Positions 18,718 through 27,266 of a stretch of 64,000 bases of DNA are shown here, piece after piece. Below the pieces are notes generated by a model, which was given only the letters and a program-made list of their open reading frames with translations, did no database searches and was not told the DNA's origin. A program made the translations under genes and the position numbers. Position 1 is the stretch's first letter, and each line of letters opens with the position of its first letter. Location of the stretch: the NCBI GenBank assembly GCA_964416195.1, contig CAYQDB010000001.1:62001-126000 (forward strand), read 5' to 3'. This DNA is from CAYQDB01 sp964416195. GTDB lineage: Bacteria; Zixibacteria; MSB-5A5; GN15; FEB-12.

Positions 18718-20217
18718 CTATCTCTGCCTGATGACTTTTCTGGCAATGGTCCCGTCAGGTTCCTGTACAATTAAAGGAATCCTGCCGGTGTTTCCTTCCA
18801 GCTTTTGGGCGATTTTCTCCACATCCTCAAGAGATTTTGTGGTTGTCTTGGCAATCTGCAAAACTATGGTACCAGGTGTAATCGATGCCCAGTCAGCCGG
18901 ACTGTTAGCATGCACCCGCTTAACGTAAACTCCGTCGACATGTTCAATAGAAAGGGCACGGGCAATATCTGGTGTGAAATCTATCAGTTCCATACCCATC
19001 CAAGCTACTGCCTGAAAATCATCCTGGTTCTTTTCGCGTTGCAAGGAGGCCAGGAACGTATCCCGATCAGTGATGCCGGTAGTTAACTTCAACTGTTCTC
19101 CGTCACGAACAACCTCTACCGGAATTGAGGACTCGTTACTAGTAACCGTCGAAACAAGGACCGCTAGTTGATTGACGTTGTCAACCGGCTGGTTATTGAA
19201 GCCGACAATAATATCGCCTCGTTCGATGCCGGCTTGGGCAGCAGGCGAGTTAGCAATTACCGAGTCAATTTTTACCCCTTTCACTGCATCCAGTCCTTCT
19301 CGTTTGGCGTCTCGTTCCGTCACGTTGGACAGCATGACTCCCAGCCAGCCGCGGTGTGGCTTGCCGGAGGCGATAAGATCTGGAACCACCGCCCGGGCCA
19401 GATTGATGGGAACAGCGAAACCGATTCCCACCGAGCCGCCTGTCGGAGTAGAGATAGCGGCGTTGACCCCGATGCACTCACCCTGGAGATTCAGCAATGG
19501 ACCCCCGGAGTTGCCGGGATTGATCGAGGCGTCGGTCTGGATGTAATACTGGTAGTTTGGTGTTTCCCGTCCGAAGTTCAAGTTGCTGCGCCCCTTGGCT
19601 GAAATGACCCCGACCGTTACTGTTCTATCAAGCCCCTGTTGGGGAAACGGATTTCCGATAGCAATTGCCCAATCACCTACCTTCAGCGCGTCCGAATCGC
19701 CAAAGGGAATGGGGGTAATCTCCTCTTCCGGATCAACTTTCAGCACCGCCAGGTCAGTCTCGGGATCGGTGCCGACCACATGGGCCTCGTAGACATACCC
19801 AGAGGCCGTTCGGACCGCCAGTTTTACTGCTCGCTTCACCACATGGTTGTTGGTCAGGATATAACCATCTTTGCGAAAGAAGAACCCCGAACCTGACGAT
19901 GTGCCGTAGGCCGAACCGCCGTACCACCAGGGGAGCCTTTCTTCACGGGTACGCGCAGAAATGTTTACAACCGCATCCTGCGCTTTCTCAACCACGGCCA
20001 CAAAGGGTGACTCAAGCTTACCGGCGTGCTCTACAACGGGATAGTGACCGGCCTGCACTACGTCACTCTGGGGGTCGGCTACCGCTCGCGGAGAGAGATC
20101 AAAACGCGCCGCGATTAGAACCCCGATAAAAATACACAAAGCTGCCACGAGGGTAATAGCGGCCGCCTTAGACCCCTTCTTGTTTGTGGCAGAGCGGGGA
20201 GAAAAATGCTCGTTCAA
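18718..20217 (-). CDS. Periplasmic HtrA/DegP-family serine protease with two PDZ domains
   Basis: 499 residues. An N-terminal membrane anchor or uncleaved signal occupies residues 20-37. The trypsin-like domain has the full triad: His125 in TNNHVV, Asp155 in ETDLAVL and Ser237 in GNSGGPL. Two PDZ domains follow, the first around residues 285-380 (GWLGVMLSNVTERDA and SPAAQAGIERGDIIVGF) and the second in the last 90 residues (VKRVHANSPADWASITPGTIV). Such proteins degrade or refold damaged envelope proteins, a plausible need in a cell exporting very large secreted proteins. The 82 bases between it and rpoD have no clear terminator, so some read-through is possible. Confidence 0.93.
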   Translation of the reverse strand: MNEHFSPRSATNKKGSKAAAITLVAALCIFIGVLIAARFDLSPRAVADPQSDVVQAGHYPVVEHAGKLESPFVAVVEKAQDAVVNISARTREERLPWWYGGSAYGTSSGSGFFFRKDGYILTNNHVVKRAVKLAVRTASGYVYEAHVVGTDPETDLAVLKVDPEEEITPIPFGDSDALKVGDWAIAIGNPFPQQGLDRTVTVGVISAKGRSNLNFGRETPNYQYYIQTDASINPGNSGGPLLNLQGECIGVNAAISTPTGGSVGIGFAVPINLARAVVPDLIASGKPHRGWLGVMLSNVTERDAKREGLDAVKGVKIDSVIANSPAAQAGIERGDIIVGFNNQPVDNVNQLAVLVSTVTSNESSIPVEVVRDGEQLKLTTGITDRDTFLASLQREKNQDDFQAVAWMGMELIDFTPDIARALSIEHVDGVYVKRVHANSPADWASITPGTIVLQIAKTTTKSLEDVEKIAQKLEGNTGRIPLIVQEPDGTIARKVIRQR

Positions 20218-20598
20218 GTAACCCAGTCCTCCAACCAGATAACCTTGTATAATACCATCTAATAAATCCTATGTCAAGAAGAATCTTTCCACTAACTGCA
20301 TTCCTTTCACTCTTTATAACGCACAACAACAGGCTTTGATTCAATAAAATCTTCCTTGCTTATCAAACACTGTGGCTACTCTCACCATTTCACCGCAGAT
20401 GCCATCCTATTACCAAACAATGAATTAACAATGCGAACAAGACATCTCCGTCCATAAGGCATTTCTACCGCTCAAGTTGCGGCAAGCTCGCCCTGCATCA
20501 TCATGGCTGAACCTATCCCCTAACCTTCCGGTGTAATTCGCCTCAGACAGCCCCAAGTTGTTGACAACGTTTGAAAAGCTCACTAATTTGCGCCAGTT
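20218..20598. other. Divergent intergenic region
   Basis: Lies between the HtrA gene (minus) and the vitamin operon (plus). Apart from the promoter at 20561-20589 I see no gene or RNA in it. Confidence 0.5.
20561..20589 (+). promoter_or_regulatory. Promoter giving an apparently leaderless transcript
   Basis: TTGACA (20561-20566), a 17-base spacer and TAATTT (20584-20589). The ATG of the class II aldolase gene begins only 10 bases after the -10 box, so transcription should start at or within a few bases of the start codon, leaving no room for a Shine-Dalgarno sequence. Confidence 0.6.
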
Positions 20599-21258
20599 AT
20601 GGCATCACCTTTCAGTCTTGGCAAGGCCATCGTCAATACCGCACGGCAGCTTTATGAGCGCGGCATGCTCGTGGGTACTGAGGGCAATATCTCTGCCCGT
20701 CTTGATGACAACCGAATTATGATTACCCCTTCGGGTCTGGCGAAGGGTGGACTGTCCCCTGAAGATATGGTTATTGTTGACATTAACGGTAAGCAGTTGC
20801 AGGGCCGGAACCAGCCTTCCTCGGAACTGCTGATGCACCTATATGTCTACAAGACCAGGCCCGATGTAGGAGCTTGCGTTCACTCGCACCCACCCTATAC
20901 GACGGCTTTCGCAGTCGCAGGCATTCCTTTGGCGGAGGATGTTCTTCCAGAAGTCGTTCTTTTCATCGGTAGTATTCCTCTAACTGACTATGCCATGCCC
21001 GGCACTGATGCCGTGCCAGAATCGCTTGCTCCGTATGCTGAAACCGGCAGCGCCTTTGTTTTGCGAAATCATGGCCTTTTAACTGTCGGTTGCACCCTTG
21101 AGGAAGCCTTCAATTGCCATGAAACAGTGGAGCATTATGCCCATATCCTGTTTCTTGCACGGCAGCTTGGCAACATTGAGACGATTCCGCCCGATGACTT
21201 CAGGCGGCTGGAGGAAATGCGGCGCAAGTTTGAGAAAACTTGGAGCAACAAACCCTGA
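20599..21258 (+). CDS. Class II aldolase/adducin-family protein (fuculose-phosphate aldolase-like)
   Basis: 219 residues, the usual size for the family. The zinc site is complete: Glu76 (SSELLMH), His95 and His97 (VHSHPPYT) and His158 (NHGLL), matching the Glu/His/His/His ligands of E. coli FucA. The N-terminal GTEGNISAR and TPSG motifs bind the phosphate of the substrate. It should cleave or form a C-C bond in a phosphorylated ketose, with dihydroxyacetone phosphate or a related enolate. The substrate is not predictable; the position at the head of a folate/pantothenate gene run is suggestive only. The promoter is so close that the mRNA looks leaderless. Confidence 0.88.
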   Translation: MASPFSLGKAIVNTARQLYERGMLVGTEGNISARLDDNRIMITPSGLAKGGLSPEDMVIVDINGKQLQGRNQPSSELLMHLYVYKTRPDVGACVHSHPPYTTAFAVAGIPLAEDVLPEVVLFIGSIPLTDYAMPGTDAVPESLAPYAETGSAFVLRNHGLLTVGCTLEEAFNCHETVEHYAHILFLARQLGNIETIPPDDFRRLEEMRRKFEKTWSNKP

Positions 21259-21270
21259 GACTATTATACC

Positions 21271-22452
21271 ATGCCCGTTAAAAAGGTAGTGATCGACAAG
21301 GCCAGCCGACTCTATCAACTTGCCCCTGAGATTCGGTCGTTTGTCCCTGCCGAACCTCGACGCTCGCTGGTGAGGAAGACCGAGGCGCTGGACCTGGCTA
21401 CTTTTACATGGCCTGTTGGAGACCGGCAGAACCAACTTGCCGCTCGGGGAGGTCTCCAACCTGCAGCCCAGGAGAGATTGGACAATCTAAAAGAAGAACT
21501 GGCCGGGTGGTTTCACGCTTATCACGGGGCGAAGGTCGAGCCTTCCAAGGAGATATTCATTGGCGGGAGCATTTCCAACCTGATGTTCACGATTGCCCTG
21601 GCTTTTATTGACAACGGAGATATCGCGTTTGTACCGGAGCTGGGAATTCCGCTTTATCGGCGGGTAACGACCGCCTGTGGGGGAGATGCGGTGAGCTACT
21701 CCATCTCACCAAAGAACGGCTGGCTTCCTGACTTCGAACGAGTTCACACCCGCCTCGGTCATGTTGCCAGTATCCTCTTTCTCAATTCGCCTCACAACCC
21801 TACGGGAGCTGAGTTGAATGAGAAGGAAATGGCCGATCTGGCTTGGTTGGCCAGTCACGAGAATATCATAGTCGTCAATGATGTTGCTTACGGAGCAATT
21901 TCCGGCAGGAGGCATGTTTCTCTTATGTCGGTCACTGGCGGGAAGAGAGTAGGTGTGGAGGTTTATTCGTTTGCATATCACTTTGGGCTTCCGGCTCTGC
22001 CCTTCGGCTTTGTGGTGGGCAATCGGGAGATTGTGCGTGGTCTGGAACTCGCCTCGCAAGTCGTGCCCAGCTTTGTTCCGGACTGCTACGTAAGGTTGGC
22101 TCTGCCGGCGGTCCGGCAGTTTCCTAACGATCTCATCAGGGAAGCTCGTGCCGTTGTGACCCGTAATGCGGCCGAAGGAGCCAAGCTCTTGACTATGCTA
22201 AGGCTTGAAAAGTCGGGTTTTGACACAGTACCATTTATCTGGGCGAAGATCGAACGTCGCCGACAGGCAGTCTCAGCCGCGACCCTATTGTACAGGCGCA
22301 GCCGTATTCTGGCGGTGCCGGGAACGGCCTTTGGCGGCAGCGGTGAGGGGTATCTGAGGTTTTCCCTGACAGCCCCACCTGCGTCGTACACCGCCGCTGT
22401 CGATCGGCTGAGGAAAAGGCGTAAGTTGGCAAGATTAGGTGACTACAAATGA
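21271..22452 (+). CDS. Aminotransferase class I/II homologue lacking the PLP lysine (likely pseudoenzyme)
   Basis: 393 residues with the overall fold-type I layout: NSPHNPTG at residues 172-179, an Asp204-x-x-Tyr207 pair that normally contacts the PLP ring, and a C-terminal YLRFSL with the carboxylate-binding Arg. The segment that should read S-x-S-K...R-x-G-F is instead YSFAYHFGLPALPFGF (residues 232-247). The lysine position is Tyr236 and the phosphate-binding Arg is Pro244. I checked the bases at 21961-22020 and they read cleanly. It cannot form the usual internal aldimine, so it is either non-catalytic or uses PLP differently. It lies 12 bases after the aldolase gene and overlaps folB by 4 bases, so it is kept within the operon. 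Confidence 0.85.
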   Translation: MPVKKVVIDKASRLYQLAPEIRSFVPAEPRRSLVRKTEALDLATFTWPVGDRQNQLAARGGLQPAAQERLDNLKEELAGWFHAYHGAKVEPSKEIFIGGSISNLMFTIALAFIDNGDIAFVPELGIPLYRRVTTACGGDAVSYSISPKNGWLPDFERVHTRLGHVASILFLNSPHNPTGAELNEKEMADLAWLASHENIIVVNDVAYGAISGRRHVSLMSVTGGKRVGVEVYSFAYHFGLPALPFGFVVGNREIVRGLELASQVVPSFVPDCYVRLALPAVRQFPNDLIREARAVVTRNAAEGAKLLTMLRLEKSGFDTVPFIWAKIERRRQAVSAATLLYRRSRILAVPGTAFGGSGEGYLRFSLTAPPASYTAAVDRLRKRRKLARLGDYK

Positions 22453-22847
22453 AAGATATCATACGTCTGAGCGGGATGTCCTTCTATGGGTATCACGGCC
22501 TCACTGCAGCGGAGAAGGAAACAGGGGGACTGTTCGAGGTTGACTGCGAACTTGAGGTCGATCTTTCCGATGCCAGTCGTTCTGACCGGCTGAATGATAC
22601 TGTCGACTACCAGCGTGTTCACCACGTAATCAGGGACGCGGTGGAGGGAAAGGCTTTCTCGCTTCTTGAGGGGTTGGCAGGCAAACTGGCGACCAAAATA
22701 CTTAACGCCTTTCCGGTTTACCGGGTAACTTTGCGCGTTCGCAAGATGAACCCACCTATACCGGGATATGTCAAGTTTATCGAGGTGGAATTGACGCGTT
22801 CCCAAAATGATCCCTTGAAGTTAGCAGGTAATCGCAAAGCTGAATGA
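22449..22847 (+). CDS. folB: Dihydroneopterin aldolase
   Basis: 132 residues, typical size. It catalyses cleavage of 7,8-dihydroneopterin to 6-hydroxymethyl-7,8-dihydropterin and glycolaldehyde in folate synthesis. The N-terminal MSFYGYHGLTAAEKETG holds the conserved YGYHG and the catalytic Glu region. DTVDYQRVHHVI and SLLEGLAGKLA are family hallmarks, and the C-terminal VRKMNPPIPG supplies the catalytic Lys. It starts inside the stop of the preceding gene (ATGA overlap), and folK follows after 12 bases, so pterin cleavage and pyrophosphorylation are encoded together. Confidence 0.93.
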   Translation: MKDIIRLSGMSFYGYHGLTAAEKETGGLFEVDCELEVDLSDASRSDRLNDTVDYQRVHHVIRDAVEGKAFSLLEGLAGKLATKILNAFPVYRVTLRVRKMNPPIPGYVKFIEVELTRSQNDPLKLAGNRKAE

Positions 22848-22859
22848 TAGAGGACTGAT

Positions 22860-23369
22860 ATGGCGGAAACAGTGTACGTATTGATGGGCTCAAACGTAGG
22901 TGATCGAGAGAGAAACCTTTCGGCGGCGCTGGCCAAACTGGAAACGCTGCCGGGGTTGGAAATAGTAGCTGTCTCAGGTATCTACATCTCTGAGGCGGAG
23001 GAGATGGAAGGGGAAAATCCCTCCTTTATGAATCAGGTTGTTATGGGGGATTATCAGTACCTTTCCAACGAGCTGCTTGACAGCCTGGAGTTGATTGAGA
23101 AGAAGCAGGGACGTACCGGCAAGGGCAAAAAACAGGCGCGCACGATTGACCTGGACATTCTCCTGTTTGGCGACAAGATTATTGAAACTGAGCGCCTGTC
23201 GATACCTCACCGGGAGCTTCTGAACCGACCGTTTGCGATGGTGCCGCTTTTGCAGATCGAGCCAGACCTCATCCACCCCGTGGCAAAACGACCAATCGCC
23301 GAGTTCCTCACCGACCAACAGCGCCAAACGGTTTTGTTGTTCAAGGATCATGTTGCCCGAAATGTGTGA
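22860..23369 (+). CDS. folK: 6-hydroxymethyl-7,8-dihydropterin pyrophosphokinase (HPPK)
   Basis: 169 residues. It transfers pyrophosphate from ATP to the FolB product. Recognised from VYVLMGSNVGDRERNL at the N-terminus, the central GRTGKGKKQARTIDLDILLFGD (with the two magnesium-binding Asp residues) and PHRELLNRPFAMVPLLQI. It is preceded by GGACTGAT and follows folB closely. Its 3' end overlaps the start of the deoxynucleoside kinase gene. Confidence 0.94.
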   Translation: MAETVYVLMGSNVGDRERNLSAALAKLETLPGLEIVAVSGIYISEAEEMEGENPSFMNQVVMGDYQYLSNELLDSLELIEKKQGRTGKGKKQARTIDLDILLFGDKIIETERLSIPHRELLNRPFAMVPLLQIEPDLIHPVAKRPIAEFLTDQQRQTVLLFKDHVARNV

Positions 23370-24012
23370 GCACAACTACATCGCCGTTGAGGGGGTGATT
23401 GGCGTCGGTAAGACCTCGTTTGCCGGGATGCTGGCGGAACGACTTCAGGCAGAGCTGGTAAACGAAGAAGTGTTTGAAAATCCATTTCTGGTTGATTTCT
23501 ACAAAAACCGCAAGCGGTACGCCTTTAGCTGCCAGCTCTATTTCCTGCTTTCACGTTTTCAGCAACAGCAACAGCTTTTGACTCGAGACCTTTTTGCCCA
23601 GAGGATTGTAGCCGACTACCTGTTTGCCAAGGACTCAATATTTGCTTCGGTCAATCTTTCCGACCGCGAGCTGGCTCTCTATAACAAGTTGGCGCCGGTT
23701 CTCGCACGTGATGTCCCCCTCCCCGATCTGGTGATATACCTTCAAGCGTCGACGCCGGTTCTGCTGCAACGTGTGCGCAAACGGAACCTACCATTTGAGA
23801 AAACCATTAACGCTGATTACATCAAAATCCTGAACCAAGCGTATGACTACTTCTTTTTCAACTACAGTGATACTCCCCTGCTGGTGGTGAGAACAAACGA
23901 CATTGACTTCGTGAATAATCCTAAGCACTTTGACGACCTGATCGAGCAGATCGGCAAGCCGATGGCTGGTAAGAAGTATTACGCCCCAGCCGGAAATCTT
24001 TCCCCAAGGTAG
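23350..24012 (+). CDS. Deoxynucleoside kinase (dGK/dAK family)
   Basis: About 220 residues from the ATG at 23350; a second ATG at 23362 is equally possible, and both overlap the end of folK by 8-20 bases. An open frame extends to 23233, but its upstream part is the folK shadow. The P-loop is VEGVIGVGKTS, with a DRY/R-like region near FAQRIVADYLFAKD, and the lid LLQRVRKRNLPFE matches the deoxyguanosine/deoxyadenosine kinase family. It phosphorylates deoxynucleosides for dNTP salvage. Kinases of this type are often found beside folK in Bacteroidota-like genomes, and the arrangement fits the proposed lineage. Confidence 0.87.
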   Translation: MLPEMCEHNYIAVEGVIGVGKTSFAGMLAERLQAELVNEEVFENPFLVDFYKNRKRYAFSCQLYFLLSRFQQQQQLLTRDLFAQRIVADYLFAKDSIFASVNLSDRELALYNKLAPVLARDVPLPDLVIYLQASTPVLLQRVRKRNLPFEKTINADYIKILNQAYDYFFFNYSDTPLLVVRTNDIDFVNNPKHFDDLIEQIGKPMAGKKYYAPAGNLSPR

Positions 24013-24015
24013 GAT

Positions 24016-24843
24016 ATGTCGAAAACGAACGATAAAAAGAGAACTGTTCAGACGTTCATAAGTAAGAAGGCCAAGGGTGAGAAAATCGCTGTTCTGACCG
24101 CCTATGACTATTACATGGCAAAGCTCCTCGACCAGGCCGACATCGATGCTGTCCTCGTCGGCGACTCGGCGGCCAATGTCGTCCACGGCTTTGACTCGAC
24201 GCTTCCCATCACAATGGATGTCATGGTCGCCCATACTGCCGCCGTAGCGCGCGGAGCGGCAAAAGCTCTGGTTATCGCCGATATGCCTTTTCTATCCTTT
24301 CAACCCTCGGTCGAGATGGCTATTGCGAATGCCGGACGCTTTCTAAAGGAAGGTCAGGCCAAGGCGGTGAAGATCGAAGGCGGCATTGAGATGGCGGCAA
24401 CAGTAAAGCGGGTAATCGAATGCGGAATACCGGCGATGGGACATATTGGTCTTACTCCGCAGTCCATACACCGCTTCGGTGGTCCGAAAGTGCAGGGAAA
24501 AGACAAAAAGTCGGGAGCCTACCTGATGGAATCGGCGCTGGCCTTGGAAGAGGTGGGCTGTTTTTCGATAGTGTTGGAATTGATCGATGCTGCAGCCGCA
24601 TGCGAAATCACAGCAGCTCTCAAAACAGCGGCCACAATCGGGATCGGTGCCGGACCTCACTGCGACGGCCAGGTGCTGGTCACGAATGACATACTCGGAC
24701 TACGCGAGGGCGATTTTAAACCCAAGTTCCTGCGCACGTATGCAGACCTTCCCCCGATAATCACTGCGGCAGTCAAAAAATACATAGACGACGTCAGGCG
24801 GGGTGACTATCCCGGCGAGGGAGAGTCGTACCACAGTAACTAA
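24016..24843 (+). CDS. panB: 3-methyl-2-oxobutanoate hydroxymethyltransferase
   Basis: 275 residues, the usual size. It adds a hydroxymethyl group from methylene-tetrahydrofolate to alpha-ketoisovalerate, giving ketopantoate for coenzyme A synthesis, so it links directly to the folate genes upstream. Motifs are ITVLTAYDYYMAKLL-like at the N-terminus, VGDSAANVVHGFDST (metal site), KIEGG, GHIGLTPQS and GIGAGPHCDGQVLV near the C-terminus. A ribosome-binding AAGGTAGGAT precedes the ATG directly after the kinase stop. A diverged second copy of its last 29 codons and downstream flank lies at 57676-57810 on the other strand. Confidence 0.94.
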   Translation: MSKTNDKKRTVQTFISKKAKGEKIAVLTAYDYYMAKLLDQADIDAVLVGDSAANVVHGFDSTLPITMDVMVAHTAAVARGAAKALVIADMPFLSFQPSVEMAIANAGRFLKEGQAKAVKIEGGIEMAATVKRVIECGIPAMGHIGLTPQSIHRFGGPKVQGKDKKSGAYLMESALALEEVGCFSIVLELIDAAAACEITAALKTAATIGIGAGPHCDGQVLVTNDILGLREGDFKPKFLRTYADLPPIITAAVKKYIDDVRRGDYPGEGESYHSN

Positions 24844-24900
24844 GTGACTATACTCGGTTCCACTCAGAGTAGGTTAATCGAAGCTCAGCCGAAAAATAGG

Positions 24901-24919
24901 CAGGAGTCGGAGACTCCTG
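24901..24919 (+). terminator. Hairpin after panB
   Basis: A perfect 8-bp stem (CAGGAGTC / GACTCCTG) with a GGA loop, 57 bases after the panB stop. There is no U-run, so it may be a REP-like hairpin or an mRNA 3' stabiliser rather than a true intrinsic terminator. Confidence 0.4.
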
Positions 24920-24975
24920 TCCTACGATTTGTTGCATCACAACTAAAAAATGATATGAATCATCTCAGAAACCCC

Positions 24976-25004
24976 TTGACATTTTGACCTACGTTTTTTA
25001 TACT
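24976..25004 (+). promoter_or_regulatory. Near-consensus promoter of the first cohesin/dockerin gene
   Basis: TTGACA (24976-24981), a 17-base spacer and TATACT (24999-25004). The promoter and about 90 bases of leader are nearly the same as those of the downstream paralogue (27123-27151), so the duplication included the control region. Confidence 0.8.
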
Positions 25005-25119
25005 TGAATAGTATTATCAATAGGATGTACAGCCGATTTCGTCTCAGCAAAGGTCACTTTATCGTACCAGCGCTATAGTTTTGACCGACTTAAAAAAACC
25101 TTAAACAAGAGGAGAAGTT

Positions 25120-26922
25120 ATGTCAAAATGCAGCGCCTCACGTAAAGATGCTCACAGGTATCTTATGCTCTGGTGTTTGCTGCTGGTCTTCGCATGGCTG
25201 ATTCAACCGTCAGTCTTGTTATCCCAACCGGCAGATGTGCCCTCAGTAGTTATACAGCGGGTAAGGGATGTGCAGTTGGGGGATTCTGTTGCAGTCTCGA
25301 TCAATTGGACTAACGATGATTCCACATTCGAAGTGGGCGGCTTTGACTTTCTGTTTGCGTATGGTACCTCAGTTCTTAATTTCCTTTCCGCCGAACCGGG
25401 GCAGTTGTTGGTCGACTGCGAGTGGGAGTACTTCCAGTATCGATACGGTTCTAACGATAGCTGTGGAGACTCAACTTGCCCTTCCGGCATTGCTCGTGTT
25501 GTAGCCGTTGCTGATATTAACAACGGATCGATTCACCCAACCTGCTATGCCAACAGCCCCGGCGAGTTGGCCAGTTTACAATTTTTTGTGGCCGATGATC
25601 AAATCTTCGAGTGCCAGTTTGTACCGATACGTTGGATCTGGTATGACTGTGGGGACAACGCATTCTCCTCAAAAGTTGGTGATTCCCTGTTTGTCTCTCG
25701 CAATGTTTACGATTTTGAAGGCACTCAGATAGATTCATCTTTACCATTCCCGACTTTCTCCGGCGCTCCCGATACTTGTGTGGGCGCTGAAGTTGTACGC
25801 GTGATTGATTTCTACAACGGCGGCGTTGATTTCCTCTGCCACGACTCAGTCAGCGTCCGTGGCGATATCAACCTGAACGGCATCTGTTATGAGATTGCCG
25901 ATTGGGTGCTGTTCTGCAATTACTTTTTGTACGGGCTAAGTGTTTTTCACGTCAGCGTTGAAGGCCAAACAAAGGCTACTGATATAAATGCTGATGGCAT
26001 CACTTTAACCCTCGACGACCTTATTTACCTCTGGCGAATTATCACTGGCGACAGCATTCCTTTTCCTAGGGTGCCGACGGATACCGCTGTGTTTACTCAG
26101 GATGTGACGAATCGGATCGTTGACATCGCTTACTCGGATAGCCTCACAGCCGCCTACCTGGTTTTTAGAGGAAATGTCGTTCCTACATCCCTGGTGGGAG
26201 AACTGGGTATGTCTTACAATTTCGACGGTGTCTATACCCGAATCCTCGCTTTTCCTCCACTGGAAGGCGGCCCACCGCCAATCTTCACCCCCGGTCCGCT
26301 TATGACCTATGAGGGTAACGGTCTGTTAGAAGAGGCGTACGTTTCCGATTACGGGGTGAATAAAATCGAGACCTCTATTCTCATCAATGGATACCCAGGC
26401 TCACACGCGGACATTTCTCCTGATACCATTTCGGCCTACTGGGGCTATGTCACTGATACGACTTATGCAACCGTGTATTTTGGTGACTTTGCCGATCGCG
26501 ATGTAAATGATATCGACCAGCTATCTATCAGCATCAACGACATCGTCGCGCCGATTTCCATCCGGGTTTTGCCTGAGTGGCCCGGTTTTACAGGTCCAGT
26601 GATGGAGATCACTTTCTCTGCAGGTGAATTTGTCCAGAGTTACATGCCGCAGTATAACACCTCGGCGCGTAGCTACCTGGTGAGCGGAGACTTTTACGAT
26701 AGCAGCCCTTTTGCGGTGATTGGGCAAGTTACTATCAGCGGCACGGTATTGGGCGATGTTGATCTTAACGGTGAATTGAACATCGTTGATGTGATCTTCC
26801 TTGTTGACTATTTATTCACTAACGGTGCTGTGCCCCCTGCAATGGAAGCTGCCGACATTTATGCTGACGGGTTTATCAACATTGTAGACGTGACGTCGCT
26901 GGCGAAGCTCCTTTTTGAATAA
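25120..26922 (+). CDS. Secreted protein with cohesin-like and two dockerin-like modules (paralogue 1)
   Basis: 600 residues. Signal peptide near residues 14-37, then a cohesin-like beta domain (VQLGDSVAVSINWTNDDSTF, GFDFLFAYGTSVLNFLSAEPG). An internal pair of calcium-loop motifs lies at residues about 247-310 (DINLNGICYEIADWVLF and DINADGITLTLDDLIYL). A second beta domain follows, and a terminal dockerin pair closes the protein (DVDLNGELNIVDVIFLVDYLF and an ADGFINIVD loop). Having cohesin-like and dockerin-like modules in one chain would permit self-assembly or display. It is similar to the next gene along its whole length. A ribosome-binding GAGGAG precedes the ATG. Confidence 0.8.
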   Translation: MSKCSASRKDAHRYLMLWCLLLVFAWLIQPSVLLSQPADVPSVVIQRVRDVQLGDSVAVSINWTNDDSTFEVGGFDFLFAYGTSVLNFLSAEPGQLLVDCEWEYFQYRYGSNDSCGDSTCPSGIARVVAVADINNGSIHPTCYANSPGELASLQFFVADDQIFECQFVPIRWIWYDCGDNAFSSKVGDSLFVSRNVYDFEGTQIDSSLPFPTFSGAPDTCVGAEVVRVIDFYNGGVDFLCHDSVSVRGDINLNGICYEIADWVLFCNYFLYGLSVFHVSVEGQTKATDINADGITLTLDDLIYLWRIITGDSIPFPRVPTDTAVFTQDVTNRIVDIAYSDSLTAAYLVFRGNVVPTSLVGELGMSYNFDGVYTRILAFPPLEGGPPPIFTPGPLMTYEGNGLLEEAYVSDYGVNKIETSILINGYPGSHADISPDTISAYWGYVTDTTYATVYFGDFADRDVNDIDQLSISINDIVAPISIRVLPEWPGFTGPVMEITFSAGEFVQSYMPQYNTSARSYLVSGDFYDSSPFAVIGQVTISGTVLGDVDLNGELNIVDVIFLVDYLFTNGAVPPAMEAADIYADGFINIVDVTSLAKLLFE

Positions 26923-27266
26923 CAGGCCACCGGCAGGTCTGTTGTGGTTATGTATCTTTCTAATTGTGGTATAACAAATAGTAGGTTCGATTGAGGTTTC
27001 GTTAGGATTAGGATAAGAGAAGTCGTTTTCTGTCAATCACACCATCCCGATGCGGGACCGTGGGCATCCGATCTTTTTCCTCGTTGGAGAGCGGACAAGC
27101 CAAGTGAATCATCAGAAACCCCTTGACATTTCGACTTACGTTTTTTATAATTGGATAGCATTATCAATAGGATTTACAACCGATTTCATCTCAGCAAAGG
27201 TCACTTTATCGTACCAGCGCTATAGGTTTTGACAACTCAAACAAACCCTAAAAAACGGGAGGACTT
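26923..27266. other. Spacer carrying the duplicated promoter and leader
   Basis: Contains no gene. Bases from about 27105 to 27240 repeat the region 24956-25090 with few changes: promoter, a conserved TTATCAATAGGAT leader segment and the shared CAAAGGTCACTTTATCGTAC block. Confidence 0.65.
27123..27151 (+). promoter_or_regulatory. Perfect consensus promoter of the second cohesin/dockerin gene
   Basis: TTGACA (27123-27128), a 17-base spacer and TATAAT (27146-27151): an exact match to the sigma-70 consensus. The start codon at 27267 is 115 bases downstream. Confidence 0.85.

Noticed and set aside
26980..27000. GGTTCGATT resembling a tRNA T-loop
   Set aside because: The flanking bases do not pair, and there is no tRNA-like fold around it.
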